64,000 nt of DNA from contig NZ_PJMX01000001.1 of the NCBI RefSeq assembly GCF_002846415.1, positions 186,001 to 250,000 on the forward strand. Direction: 5' to 3'. Shown here in pieces: positions 52,701-63,034 of this stretch. This DNA is from Streptomyces sp. TLI_146. Its GTDB lineage: Bacteria > Actinomycetota > Actinomycetes > Streptomycetales > Streptomycetaceae. Made by a program: the position numbers and the translations under genes. Positions within the stretch are counted from its first letter, which is position 1. The number at the start of each line of letters is the position of its first letter. Under the pieces are notes generated by a model that saw only the letters and a list, made by a program, of their open reading frames with translations, did not search any database and had not been told where the DNA came from.

Positions 52701-54305
52701 ATGATCACTGTTCGCGATGTCGAGCTGCGCGCAGGCGCCCGCCTGCTGCTCTCGGACATTTCCTTCACCGTCTCCCCTGGTGACCGTATCGGCCTGGTCG
52801 GCCGCAACGGGGCGGGGAAGACCACCTTGATGACCGCCCTGGCCAGGCGTACCAGGCCCGCCACGGGGACGATCACGCACACCGGCCCGGTCGGGTTCCT
52901 CGCGCAGGACTCGCGCGCCGCCGCCCCCGCGACGACGGTCACCGACCGGATCCTGTCCGCTCGTGGCTTGGATACTGCGCTGTGCCGTCTGCGTACGGCC
53001 GGGGCCGCGATGGCCGAGGCCGTTGGCGACAACCAGCTGGAGCGGGCGATGCATGCCTACGCCGCGGCGGAGGCAGCCTTCCAGGCCGGCGGCGGGTACG
53101 CGGCCGAGGCCGAGGCTGCCCGCGTGGCGGCCGGGCTGGGGCTGCCCGAGCGGGTACTGGCCGAGCCGGTCGGCAACCTCTCGGGCGGGCAGCGGCGCCG
53201 GGTGGAGCTCGCGCGGATCCTGTTCGCCGGGCACGGCGGCGTACTGCTGCTGGACGAGCCGACCAACCACCTCGATGCCGATTCCCTCGCCTGGCTGCAC
53301 ACCTTCCTGCGGGAGTACCGGGGTGGTCTGGTGGTGATCAGCCATGACACCGCCCTGCTCGCCGCTGTGGTCAACCGCGTCTTCCACCTGGATGCCACCC
53401 GCGCGACGATCGACATCCACAACACCGGCTGGGAGGCCCACCTCGCCCAGCGTGAGGCGGACCGGCGCCGACGGGAGCGGGAGCGGTCCGCCGCCGAGCG
53501 CAAGGCCGCCGCCCTGCACGCGCAGGCGGACAAGATGAAGGCCCGCTCGGCCACCGCAGTCATGGCCCGCAGCATGGCCCGGCGCGCGGACCGCATGCTG
53601 GCGGGAGTGGAGCCGAGCCGCCGCACGGAGAGGACGGCCAGGATCCGGCTGCCCGAACCGCTGCCGTGCGGGCGGATGCCGCTGGGCGCGGTCAGCCTGG
53701 CCAAGTCCTACGGCAGCCACCGGGTGCTCGACCGTGTGGACCTGGCGGTGGACCGGGGCAGCCGGCTGGTCGTCCTCGGCCTGAACGGCGCGGGCAAGAC
53801 CACCCTGCTGCGGCTGCTCGCCGGCGTGGAGCAGCCCGACGCCGGGCGGGTGGTTCACGGGCACGGGCTGCGGCTGGGCTACTTCGCCCAGGAGCACGAC
53901 ACCCTCGACCGCGGCCGCACGGTCCGCCAGCATCTGTCGGATGCCGCTCCGCATCTGACGGACGGCGAGGCCCGACGGGTCCTGGGCGCGTTCCTGTTCG
54001 GCGCGGACGACGTGGACAAGAACGCCGGCGTCCTGTCCGGCGGGGAGAAAACCCGGCTGGCCCTGGCCGGCCTGGTCCACTCCGGTGCGAACGTTCTGCT
54101 GCTGGACGAGCCGACCAACAACCTCGACCCGGCCTCACGCACCGAGGTCCTGGCGGCCGTCGGCGCCTACCCCGGCGCGATCGTGATGGTCACCCACGAC
54201 GAGGGCGCCATCGACGCCCTCCGCCCCGACCGGGTCCTGCTCCTGCCGGACGCGGACGAGGACTTGTGGAGCGAGGACTACCGCGACCTGGTCGCCCTCG
54301 CCTGA
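52701..54305 (+). CDS. ABC-F ATPase, probable ribosome-protection antibiotic-resistance protein
   Basis: ATG 52701 is preceded by a CGGAGCG ribosome-binding region. The 534-aa protein has two ABC cassettes: Walker A GRNGAGKTTL and GLNGAGKTTL, signatures LSGGQRRRVELARILF and LSGGEKTRLALAGLVH, and Walker B LLLDEPTNHLD and LLLDEPTNNLD. Between them is the charged P-site tRNA interaction linker (AQREADRRRRERERSAAERK). There are no transmembrane segments, so it belongs to ABC-F, whose members dislodge drugs from ribosomes (macrolide, lincosamide, streptogramin or pleuromutilin type). Leader ORF and exporter nearby support a resistance role. Confidence 0.93.
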   Translation: MITVRDVELRAGARLLLSDISFTVSPGDRIGLVGRNGAGKTTLMTALARRTRPATGTITHTGPVGFLAQDSRAAAPATTVTDRILSARGLDTALCRLRTAGAAMAEAVGDNQLERAMHAYAAAEAAFQAGGGYAAEAEAARVAAGLGLPERVLAEPVGNLSGGQRRRVELARILFAGHGGVLLLDEPTNHLDADSLAWLHTFLREYRGGLVVISHDTALLAAVVNRVFHLDATRATIDIHNTGWEAHLAQREADRRRRERERSAAERKAAALHAQADKMKARSATAVMARSMARRADRMLAGVEPSRRTERTARIRLPEPLPCGRMPLGAVSLAKSYGSHRVLDRVDLAVDRGSRLVVLGLNGAGKTTLLRLLAGVEQPDAGRVVHGHGLRLGYFAQEHDTLDRGRTVRQHLSDAAPHLTDGEARRVLGAFLFGADDVDKNAGVLSGGEKTRLALAGLVHSGANVLLLDEPTNNLDPASRTEVLAAVGAYPGAIVMVTHDEGAIDALRPDRVLLLPDADEDLWSEDYRDLVALA

Positions 54306-54411
54306 CCCGTTCCGTATCCACCGGTCGTTGGCCCGGTCCGGCGGACAGGCAGTGGAGCAGCTCCCGGCGAGAGGCTGCTCCACCTCCCCGCCCCCAGGCG
54401 GCCGTCGATCA

Positions 54412-54593
54412 CCTTCGCCACCCGCACCGAGGCCCGGCTGAAGGTCGCCACGTGGATCTCCGGGTTCTACAGCACCCGTCGACTACACAGCGTGTGCGGG
54501 TACCGCAGCGCGATCGACTACGAACACGACCACCTGGCCGCCTCCGCTCTGGGGCTGGCCGCTTGGAAAATCTCCACAGCGCGGGCGGATTGA
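54412..54593 (+). pseudogene. C-terminal remnant of an IS3-family transposase
   Basis: One plus-strand frame reads TRTEARLKVATWISGFYSTR then RLHSVCGYRSAIDYEHDHLA, the conserved end of the rve domain (FYNxxRxHSxxGYxSP). The core is missing. Sequence differs from the other IS3 element in the window, so it stems from a different IS3 member. Confidence 0.75.
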
Positions 54594-54629
54594 CACCTGC
54601 GCGGCCACCTGCTGGCACGGCCGAACCTG

Positions 54630-54875
54630 ATACCACTCCTGCACGGCCCGCAGGGGTTCGGACCCAGCGCCCGCCGCGGACGGGACCAGGCCCTCGGCGG
54701 CGAGAGGCCGCGAGTCGGTGGTACTCGGCACGTCTTGGACGCCCCGATGGGCCATGAGCACCAGGATCAGACCGTCGACGACAAAGCCGGGACGCGGCCG
54801 GCCGGCCTCCTGGGCACGGCGAGACAGCTCGGCCACCGCACGCAGGGCTGTCTCTCGGCCGGCGGCCGGGTCCAT
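54630..54875 (-). pseudogene. C-terminal fragment of a TetR-family regulator
   Basis: Minus-strand residues ETALRAVAELSRRAQEAGRP, RPGFVVDGLILVLMAHRGVQ and VPSTTDSRPLAAEGLVPSAA match the last helices of TetR proteins (xRPDFVxxDLxLVLMAxRG). No HTH precedes it; only the end remains. It directly follows the MFS exporter gene and probably was its repressor. Confidence 0.5.
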
Positions 54876-54900
54876 GGCTTCGGAGGGTGGAAGGAGAAGA

Positions 54901-56157
54901 TCAACGCAGGGACCGGATCGCTGGGCTCGCGGCGACCAGGGCGGCGCACGCCAGGACGGCGCTCCCGCAGACCAGGAACAGCGCCGTCGTGCCGTACGGC
55001 AGCAGGACGCCGGCCAGCACGTAGGAGAACGGGTCGAACGCCACCGTGGCCAGCACGACGAGGCTCAGCACTCGGCCCAGCAGTTGCTTGGGCACCCGCT
55101 CCTGCAGCGTCGCCACGATGACCACCCCGAGGAAACCGGACCCCAGGCCGATGAGCGAGACGACCGCCGTCGCGGCAATCACATGGGCGACGGCGGCGAG
55201 TCCAGCCATGCCCGCCCCGATCGCGGCGACCCCGCCGACCACGGTCCAGCCGCGCCGGGCGGGCGGCCGCCACCCGGCGATCAGGGACCCGGCCAATGAT
55301 CCGGCACCGAAACCGGAGAGCACGATGCCCAACGCCCCGGCCCCACCGAGGCGTTGATCGGCGAGCACCGCGCCGCCCACCAGCACCGGGCCCACGACCG
55401 TGATGTTGATCAGGGCGATCGCCGCCAGCATTCCCCGCACCAGCGGTTCATGCCAGGCGTATCGCAAACCCGCGCCGAGGGCACGTGCACTGCTGTGCTG
55501 CTCGCCGTCGATGACGTCAGGACCGGCATCGTCCCCGGCACCTTCGTCACGTCGCACCACGCGGATGAGCCTGCTGAGCGCGGCGGCAGCCAACGCGGCC
55601 AACGCGACGATCACACCGAGGGTCGCGTTGAAGCCCACTGCGGCGATGGCTCCGGCGGCCACCGCCGGGCCGACCAGATCGCCCCCCGACTCCGCTCCCT
55701 GCACCAGCGCGTTGACCCGGGAGAGCCGCTCGGTCGGCACGACGGCAGGCACCAACGCCAGGGCCGCCGGGAAGTACGCCGCGTCGGCGGCACCGAGCAG
55801 CCCGCCGAGCAGCGCGACCGCCATCACCGATGGCGAGTTCGAGGTGACCAGGACGCCGAGGACGAGCAGGACCGCGACCCGGAGCCAGGCGGCACTGGCC
55901 ACGACACGTGCGGGACCGATCCGGTCGACCAGCACTCCCGCAGGAAGCAGCAGCGCTGCTCGCGGCAGCGCCACGGCCACGAGAACCAGCCCCGTGGCGA
56001 TCCCGGGTTGTGACAGTTCGAGCACGAAGAGCGTGAGCCATATGAGGAACAGCGCATCGACCACGGCCGCCAGCCCTTCACCCACGACCAGGTGGCGTAG
56101 ACGCGGATCGCCCAGCGGTTCACGCGGAAAAGCAGGGGCGGTCGGCTCCGTCGTCAT
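54901..56157 (-). CDS. MFS drug exporter (12-TM, EntS/tetracycline-like)
   Basis: ATG 56157 follows GGGGGG. The 418-aa protein has about 12 hydrophobic helices, LFLIWLTLFVLELSQPGIAT in TM1, the MFS loop GVLVDRIGPARVV between TM2 and TM3 and LLGGLLGAADAAYFPAALAL. A loop with DEGAGDDAGP is between the halves. It belongs to the MFS_3-like exporter group that expels drugs or siderophores. The TetR fragment after it and the ABC-F gene nearby suggest a resistance segment; a duplicated fragment of this gene is at 44220-44352. Confidence 0.9.
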   Translation of the reverse strand: MTTEPTAPAFPREPLGDPRLRHLVVGEGLAAVVDALFLIWLTLFVLELSQPGIATGLVLVAVALPRAALLLPAGVLVDRIGPARVVASAAWLRVAVLLVLGVLVTSNSPSVMAVALLGGLLGAADAAYFPAALALVPAVVPTERLSRVNALVQGAESGGDLVGPAVAAGAIAAVGFNATLGVIVALAALAAAALSRLIRVVRRDEGAGDDAGPDVIDGEQHSSARALGAGLRYAWHEPLVRGMLAAIALINITVVGPVLVGGAVLADQRLGGAGALGIVLSGFGAGSLAGSLIAGWRPPARRGWTVVGGVAAIGAGMAGLAAVAHVIAATAVVSLIGLGSGFLGVVIVATLQERVPKQLLGRVLSLVVLATVAFDPFSYVLAGVLLPYGTTALFLVCGSAVLACAALVAASPAIRSLR

Positions 56158-57125
56158 CGCCGACCCCCCGGACTGCCGAGTGGACTGGCCCCGAGTGCAG
56201 GACTCCCCGGCTTCAACGCCGGACCGTGTAACGGGCCTGGCCTTCCCCACTGGGTCGGTGGCAGGCAAGTGCCGAAAACCAGACACGTACAAGTACCCAC
56301 CGGTCGACACGAAAGGTCCAAGGCCGACACCCCGCCCGGCCCTGTGCCAAAGACCCACGCTTTGTCGCTGCCTGGGGCCGGAACGCCACCATGGTGGGCG
56401 ACGTGCGCACCGCACCGATGTCCAGCCCCACCCGGTGGCTGCCCCCGCCACATCGCCTTCCGCAGCCCAACAAGTCTCCGTGTCCGCGCCCCGGCACAGG
56501 CACGGACGACCCCGTTGGGCAGCCGCGATGCTTGCCAACCCGAGCCCGGTGATGCGACGCGCGTCCGCAGCGCCCGTGAAATACCCTCGTCCTCGCTGCC
56601 GTTGAGGCGCGGCGCACACCGGCACGGCCCCTCGTCACCCATACCTCCATGCCCCGCGCTGTGTTCCTCCCGCAGACGGACGAGAACGACTTCACCACCG
56701 GGGACACCAGCCTGACGGCGGCATTGCGCGTGGCGAGGCACGCGTCCACGTCCATCTCGCGCGCCAGGCAAGGCCGACTGGCCTTCGTCTCGCCGGGAAC
56801 AGCACCGGGCAGGCAACACCCTCAGGCCGGGCATGCGGTATCCAGGGCCGGACGTGGCCGACTCACCCGCACACTCACCCGCACACGCGGCACCTGCGGC
56901 GTCACCGCCGACGTGTTCGCGCCCGGTGGTGCCGAGACGGCCATCACCCTGCCGCTCACTGATCAACAATATGAACACATCCAGTCGCAGATTCCGGTGG
57001 TACGCGCTGCTCCGCCAGAGAGGATCGCGGCCGCGGAACGCTTCCTCTTCAGTGATCTCGCCGCACACGTCAGTCACAGGAGCTGTTGTGGCGCTGGTCG
57101 ACGGGAGGCGGTTGATGGGACGTCA
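56158..57125. other. Gene-poor region upstream of the MFS gene and downstream of biosynthetic operon
   Basis: About 970 bp without a supportable gene. Open frames on both strands are low-complexity. An AT-richer patch (about 56960-56990, GATCAACAATATGAACACAT) could hold a promoter for the MFS gene or a lost gene. The MFS gene should be transcribed from about 56170-56400. Confidence 0.35.
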
Positions 57126-57144
57126 GCCGCCACCCGGTGGCGGC
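57126..57144 (-). terminator. Perfect hairpin at the end of the biosynthetic operon
   Basis: GCCGCCACC and GGTGGCGGC arms with a single intervening C lie about 40 bp after the SDR stop, on the operon's downstream side. A stem of nine GC-rich pairs is a good Streptomyces terminator, although the one-base loop means the top pair must open. Confidence 0.6.
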
Positions 57145-57181
57145 CCCTCAGCATGACCGGCGCGGTCCGCGCTGCGTGGCC

Positions 57182-57943
57182 CTATGCGATGTGCGTGCCC
57201 CCGTCGACCACCAGGGTGGTGCCGGTGACGTAGGACGCCGCGTCGGAGACGAGGAAGACCAAGGCCGCGGCAAGTTCCTCGGGTTGCCCAATGCGGCCCG
57301 AGAGCACCCGCGGCATCATCGCTTCAAGGTAGCCGTCGGCATAGCCGTCGGTCATCGGCGAGGTGAACAGGCCCGGCGCGAGGGCGTTCACACGGATGCC
57401 CTTGCTGGCGGTCCACTGCTGGGCGAGATCGCGGGTGAGCCCGAGGAGCCCGGCCTTCGACGCCGAGTAGGCAGCCTGCGGCAGACCGCCCGTGACCAGC
57501 GCCAGCACGCTCGACACATTGACGATGGCGCTACCGGGCGCCATCACCGCGCCCGCGGCCTGGGCCATCCAGTAGGAGCCGTTGAGATTGATGTCGATGA
57601 CCTCGCGGAACTGCTCCGGTCTCTCCTCCTGCGCGGGTTGTTCGCTGCTGATCCCGGCGTTGTTGACCAGGATGTCCACCCGCCCGAGTGCCTGCACAGC
57701 TGCCTCGATCAGCGCACGGCAGTCCTCCGGCTTGGCAATGTCGGTACGCACGGCGACGGCCCGGCGGCCCAGCTTCTCGACGGCCCTGCCCACGGCCTCC
57801 AGCCTTTCGGTGCGCCGTGCCGCCAGCACGACATCAGCGCCGGCCTCGGCCAACGCAGCAGCGAAGGCGATACCCAGCCCGGAGGAGGCCCCGGTGACCA
57901 CGGCGACGCGACCGTCGAGCCGGAAGCGATCGAGGACGCTCAT
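57182..57943 (-). CDS. SDR ketoreductase, last gene of the biosynthetic operon
   Basis: The 253-aa protein is a FabG-like SDR. TGASSGLG (cofactor), NNAG (VDILVNNAGISSEQ), serine in IVNVSSVLALVTGG and YSASK (catalytic Tyr/Lys) are all present. The C-terminal GRIGQPEELAAALVFLVSDA and YVTGTTLVVDGG match the family. GGGGCGGGCGG precedes ATG. It is separated from the ACP gene by 212 bp but is on the same strand. In context it could reduce the keto group of the acyl-amino-ketone product. Confidence 0.93.
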   Translation of the reverse strand: MSVLDRFRLDGRVAVVTGASSGLGIAFAAALAEAGADVVLAARRTERLEAVGRAVEKLGRRAVAVRTDIAKPEDCRALIEAAVQALGRVDILVNNAGISSEQPAQEERPEQFREVIDINLNGSYWMAQAAGAVMAPGSAIVNVSSVLALVTGGLPQAAYSASKAGLLGLTRDLAQQWTASKGIRVNALAPGLFTSPMTDGYADGYLEAMMPRVLSGRIGQPEELAAALVFLVSDAASYVTGTTLVVDGGTHIA

Positions 57944-58155
57944 GGCCGCCCGCCCCTATGCGGAACCATTCTGCGCACGGCGCATCCTCCCGAAGCGGTC
58001 TTGTTCGTATGGGAAACGGTCCGTGGGCTGATCGAGCACTCGTCGATCACATACGTACGGCAGGCACCGTGCTGCGCAGACGACCAGGACAGGTGACCGG
58101 CCAACGACAACCGGAGCGCGCCGAGCCGTGCGGCGGCTGGGTCGTCCGGCAGCGG

Positions 58156-58395
58156 TCACCGGTGGTTGGCGATGTAGCGCACCACGTCGCCGACCGTCCT
58201 CAACTCCGCGACCTGGCCGTCCGGGATCTTCACCTCGAACGCGTCCTCGACCACCACGGTGATCTCCACCATCGACAGGGAGTCGATGTCGAGGTCGTCG
58301 GTGAAGGACTTCTCGGCGGTCACTTCGGCGGAGTCGACGCCGGCGACCTCTTCGACAATCTTGGCAAGAGCGTTGAGCAGGTCGGTGTCGTTCAC
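58156..58395 (-). CDS. Acyl carrier protein
   Basis: GTG start at 58395 with AAGGAGG 7 nt upstream. The 79-aa protein has the typical four-helix ACP sequence: LLNALAKIVEEVAGVDSAEV, then DDLDIDSLSMVEITVVVEDA with the phosphopantetheine serine in DSL, then VKIPDGQVAELRTVGDVV. It is acidic. Likely the discrete carrier for the ketosynthase, oxoamine synthase and condensation domain in this operon. Confidence 0.95.
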   Translation of the reverse strand: MNDTDLLNALAKIVEEVAGVDSAEVTAEKSFTDDLDIDSLSMVEITVVVEDAFEVKIPDGQVAELRTVGDVVRYIANHR

Positions 58396-58524
58396 CAGTG
58401 GTTCCTCCTTCGTGGGATGGGGTCGGCGTGAGTCGGCCACCGCACGCCCTGGAGCGCCGGTGGGCCGACGCGACCGGTCGCGCCCGTCGATCATCGGTTC
58501 GCGCGGCGGGCCTCGGTGGGGACG

Positions 58525-59772
58525 TCAGAGTCCGAGGCGCCGTCGGTAGGTGAGGAGGGTGCGCAGGAAGCCGTCCATCTGCTCCTCGGTGTGGCCCGCG
58601 TGCGGGAACAGGCGCAGCAGCGCCTGGTTGCGTGCGACGGCCGGGTAGGAGAAGACGGGGACGAGGTAGCCGTCCTCGACGAACCACTCCCGCATCTGCA
58701 ACGCGGCGGCGTCGTTCCCGATCGGCACCGAGAGCATGTACGACTTGGTCGGCGTCGTCGGCGTGCCGGCCTCGTGCATCTGTCGGCGAAGACGGGCGGC
58801 ATGGGCCAAGTAGTCGTCGACGATCTTCGGATTGGCGGCGAGGGCGTCGATCGTGCGCGTGGCGGCGTAGGCGGTGGGGGGCTGGATAGCGGCCGTGAAC
58901 ATCGAGGTGCCGGAGAGCAGTTCGAAGGCGTCGATGGCCGCCGCCGGCCCGGCGATCGCGCCGCCTTCCAGACCGATGGCCTTCGACAGCGCCACCATGA
59001 CGAAGTCGGCCCGCTCCCGGATCGCGGCCGCCTCCCGGGCGTACGGACGGTTCTCGGGTCCGTACACCATGAAGCCGTTCGCGTCGTCGATCATGCTGAT
59101 GGCGCCGTGCCGATCGCACTCGTCGAAGATCTCCACGATCGGTCCCATGGTGCCGTCGGCCGAGTAGATGCTCTCGGCGATCACCACGGTCTTGCCGGGC
59201 CGGATCCGGCCCAGGATGCGTGCCAGGTCGGCGGCGTCGTTGTGCCGGAACGCGTGGACGTTGCGGCCGTAGCCGAGTCCTTCGACGCCCTTCCAGATGC
59301 TCCAGTGGACGTCACGGTCGACGACGAAGACGGTGTCATGGTTGCGGACCTCGATCCCCGTGTCGAAGTGCGCGGAACTGCTCATGGCGTGGACGAACCC
59401 GATGTTGGCCAGCAGTCCCGTGGCGAAGCTGATGGCTCGCTCTTTGCCGGTGTGGCGGGCGATCGTCTCCTCAAGGACTTGGTGCGGGCGGCAAATCCCT
59501 TGGGTCATCCTGGATCCGCTGGTGCTCAGGCCGTGCGCGAGCGCCCCCTCGGCGAAGTGACGTTGTACCGGGACGTGGCGTTCCAGGTCGAGGAAGCTGA
59601 TGCTGGCGAAGTTCACCAACTGGCGGCCGTTGCGGATGATGGTCGGCCCGACGGGGCCGTCCACCACCGGTGGGCGGTAGGCGGTTTCGTGGGTGTTCGC
59701 CTCGACGAAGGCGGCGAAGGCCCACGGGGCCAGGCGGTCCACCGAGGTCGCGGGAGTGTGGTGCGCGGTCAT
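58525..59772 (-). CDS. PLP-dependent alpha-oxoamine synthase
   Basis: The 415-aa protein is an aminotransferase class I/II member of the AONS/KBL/SPT family. It has ASISFLDLERHVPVQ, FATGLLANIGFVHAMSSSAH, ESIYSADGTMGPIVEI, IDDANGFMVYGPENRPY where the usual DEAH is DDAN, and the PLP-lysine motif FVMVALSKAIGLEGGAIAG. The C-terminus FSYPAVARNQALLRLF matches. These enzymes decarboxylate an amino acid while joining it to an acyl thioester, giving an alpha-aminoketone. Its start overlaps the condensation-domain gene by 4 nt. Acyl-ACP from the neighbouring ACP is the probable substrate; amino acid unknown. Confidence 0.88.
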   Translation of the reverse strand: MTAHHTPATSVDRLAPWAFAAFVEANTHETAYRPPVVDGPVGPTIIRNGRQLVNFASISFLDLERHVPVQRHFAEGALAHGLSTSGSRMTQGICRPHQVLEETIARHTGKERAISFATGLLANIGFVHAMSSSAHFDTGIEVRNHDTVFVVDRDVHWSIWKGVEGLGYGRNVHAFRHNDAADLARILGRIRPGKTVVIAESIYSADGTMGPIVEIFDECDRHGAISMIDDANGFMVYGPENRPYAREAAAIRERADFVMVALSKAIGLEGGAIAGPAAAIDAFELLSGTSMFTAAIQPPTAYAATRTIDALAANPKIVDDYLAHAARLRRQMHEAGTPTTPTKSYMLSVPIGNDAAALQMREWFVEDGYLVPVFSYPAVARNQALLRLFPHAGHTEEQMDGFLRTLLTYRRRLGL

Positions 59773-61756
59773 GGTGAGGTTTCTCCTCCACGGTGGGCGC
59801 AGGGCAGTATGGGCTCCAGGGCTGCGGCGAGGTGGCCGAGCGAGGCCGTTCCGATCATTTCGTCCGACGCGATCCCGGTGAAGCCGGACTGGTGGAGTAG
59901 TGCCAGGAGACTGGGGATGGCGACCAGGGTGACGCCGTGGTCGGCGAGACTACGGTTCATGTCCACCGCGTTGGGGCCGTCGAACGAGCGGATCGCCGGA
60001 CTGCGGGGTCCGACTGCGGCCACAGCGGTGGCGAGGGCCCATTCGGGCCCCGTCGTGGGCGGGCGCGACGGGACCCGCGGGGTTCCCCTGCTGGCATTGG
60101 CGGTGCGGGACCGATCAGACGGCCGACCGGCTTCGAGGCTGCTGGCCGGGATCAGGACATAGCGGCCGGGAGCCAGGACACCGGGCACTTCCCCGAGGTG
60201 GTCCAGGACGTAGCGGTGCAGGTCGGCGGCGGTGACGTAGGGGGCGGTGCGCGTGTGCGCGACGAGATGCGGTGGCTCGTCGCCTTCCCCCGGGGTGTCC
60301 CCGCTGGTGGCCACCGTCACGTCGAGCACTCCGGGGTGGCCGCGCAACACATCTTCGACCTTGGCCAGGCACACCCATCCCTGCGGGGCGCGCCACCATC
60401 CCGAGGCCGCAGGTGCGAGCGCGCGTGCCGGGACCGGGCACGCGCTACCGTCGGCGAGCGCGCGCAGGAGACCACACAGTCGGGCGGGCAGAGCTGCGGC
60501 CTGCCCGGCGTCGAGGAGGTGGTCCCCAACGGTGACATCGAGGGTGACCACTCCCCCATCGCGGCTGAAGTCGACGTACAGCGTCTCGCAGGGCTCGTCG
60601 GGCGCGCTGTTGATCCAGGTGGCGGACCCGTCCGGCGGAGTGTGCGGCACGGGAACAAGGTAATCGCGTGGCCACGCATAACAGTTGTACTCGATGGTCG
60701 GTACGCTCACGACGCCGCGGCGGCGGTCCATGCGGGCCTGGGCGGCGACCAGCTCTGCGGGCCGCCACTGACCGTGCCGGTAGGCGGCGACGCAGGCGTC
60801 GACGACGGAGGCGACCACCTCGCCGAACTCCGCGCCCGGCCGGAGATCGATCTGTACCGGAACTGTCAGGGCCCGCACCCCGATGCTGCTGCGCAGCGCG
60901 GCTCGGGTCCGGTTGGAGACCACGACGGAGGCGAGGAAGCGGTGTTCGCCGGTGCGGGTGGCGACGTCGTGGGCCAAGGCCGCGAGCACCACGGCCTCCG
61001 GGCTGGCCCGGTAGTGCCGGGCGACGCGGTCGAGGTCGTCGTACGCGGCCACCGAGCGGTGCTGGAGGCGGTGGCGCCCGTTGCCGTCGGCGGTCCCGCC
61101 GAATGGGGCCAGCACGCCGGTCGGGTTGGTCTCGAAACGCATGAGCCACTCGCGCTCCGCCGCACGGGCGCGTTCCAGGTTCTGGCCGGCGAGGGTGTCG
61201 AGCGGGTGCGTGGACGTCTCCGCCGGTGCGTGGTCGCCGCGCAGTTGAGCGTGCAGTTGGTTGATCAGTTCTGCCAGCCCCCAGCCGTCGATGAGCACGT
61301 GGTGGGCGGCCAACAGGACCGCACGGGGCCTTCCTGCCTCCAGCAGCACTCTGGCGCGCCAGGGCGAAGTTCGCTCGGGATCTATCGGGCAGGCGGCGAG
61401 CGCTGCCGTGGCGACCTCCAGGGTGGCGGCATCGACGGCGGGGATGTCGACGATGTCGACCGGCAGCGGGGCCCAGTCCGCGCGGTGGACGTGTTGGACC
61501 GGCCAGAGCGAGTCGATGGTCGTGCGCAGTGCCTCGTGGCGGACGGTGAGGGAGGCGAGCGCCGCGTGGACGTCGGCCAGGGTCGCGGTGGGCGGGACGT
61601 GGCAGTGGTCGGCGAGCGGTGTCGGGTTCACGCGCCGTGGTGCGGGAATGGTGCGCTCGAACCAGTGCCACTGCTGGATCCATGTCAGCGGCCCGCTGCG
61701 GGTGACGGAGGCGGGGGGCGGGGTCGGTTCCGGCAGATGGTGCACGGCCCGGGGCC

Positions 61757-61760
<4 letters not shown>
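59769..61760 (-). CDS. Condensation-domain protein with remnant adenylation C-subdomain
   Basis: The 663-aa protein starts with a condensation domain: LTWIQQWHWFER, LTVRHEALRTTI and the catalytic HHxxxDG as AAHHVLIDGWGLAELINQ. SIGVRALTVPVQIDLRPG and VPTIEYNCYAW follow. After about residue 440 it has a short stretch like an A-domain C-terminus (GWVCLAKVEDVLRGHPGVLD; VTAADLHRYVLDHLGEVPGV) without an adenylation core. It ends in a carrier-like helical region (FTGIASDEMIGTASLGHLAA) with no DSL serine. It may transfer an acyl or amino group between carriers. It overlaps both neighbours by 4 nt. Confidence 0.88.

Positions 61761-63030
<1,270 letters not shown>

Positions 63031-63034
<4 letters not shown>

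Noticed and set aside
58516..60162. 548-aa plus-strand ORF opposite the oxoamine synthase
   Set aside because: Antisense shadow of the minus-strand operon; high GC makes long antisense frames and it has no family resemblance.
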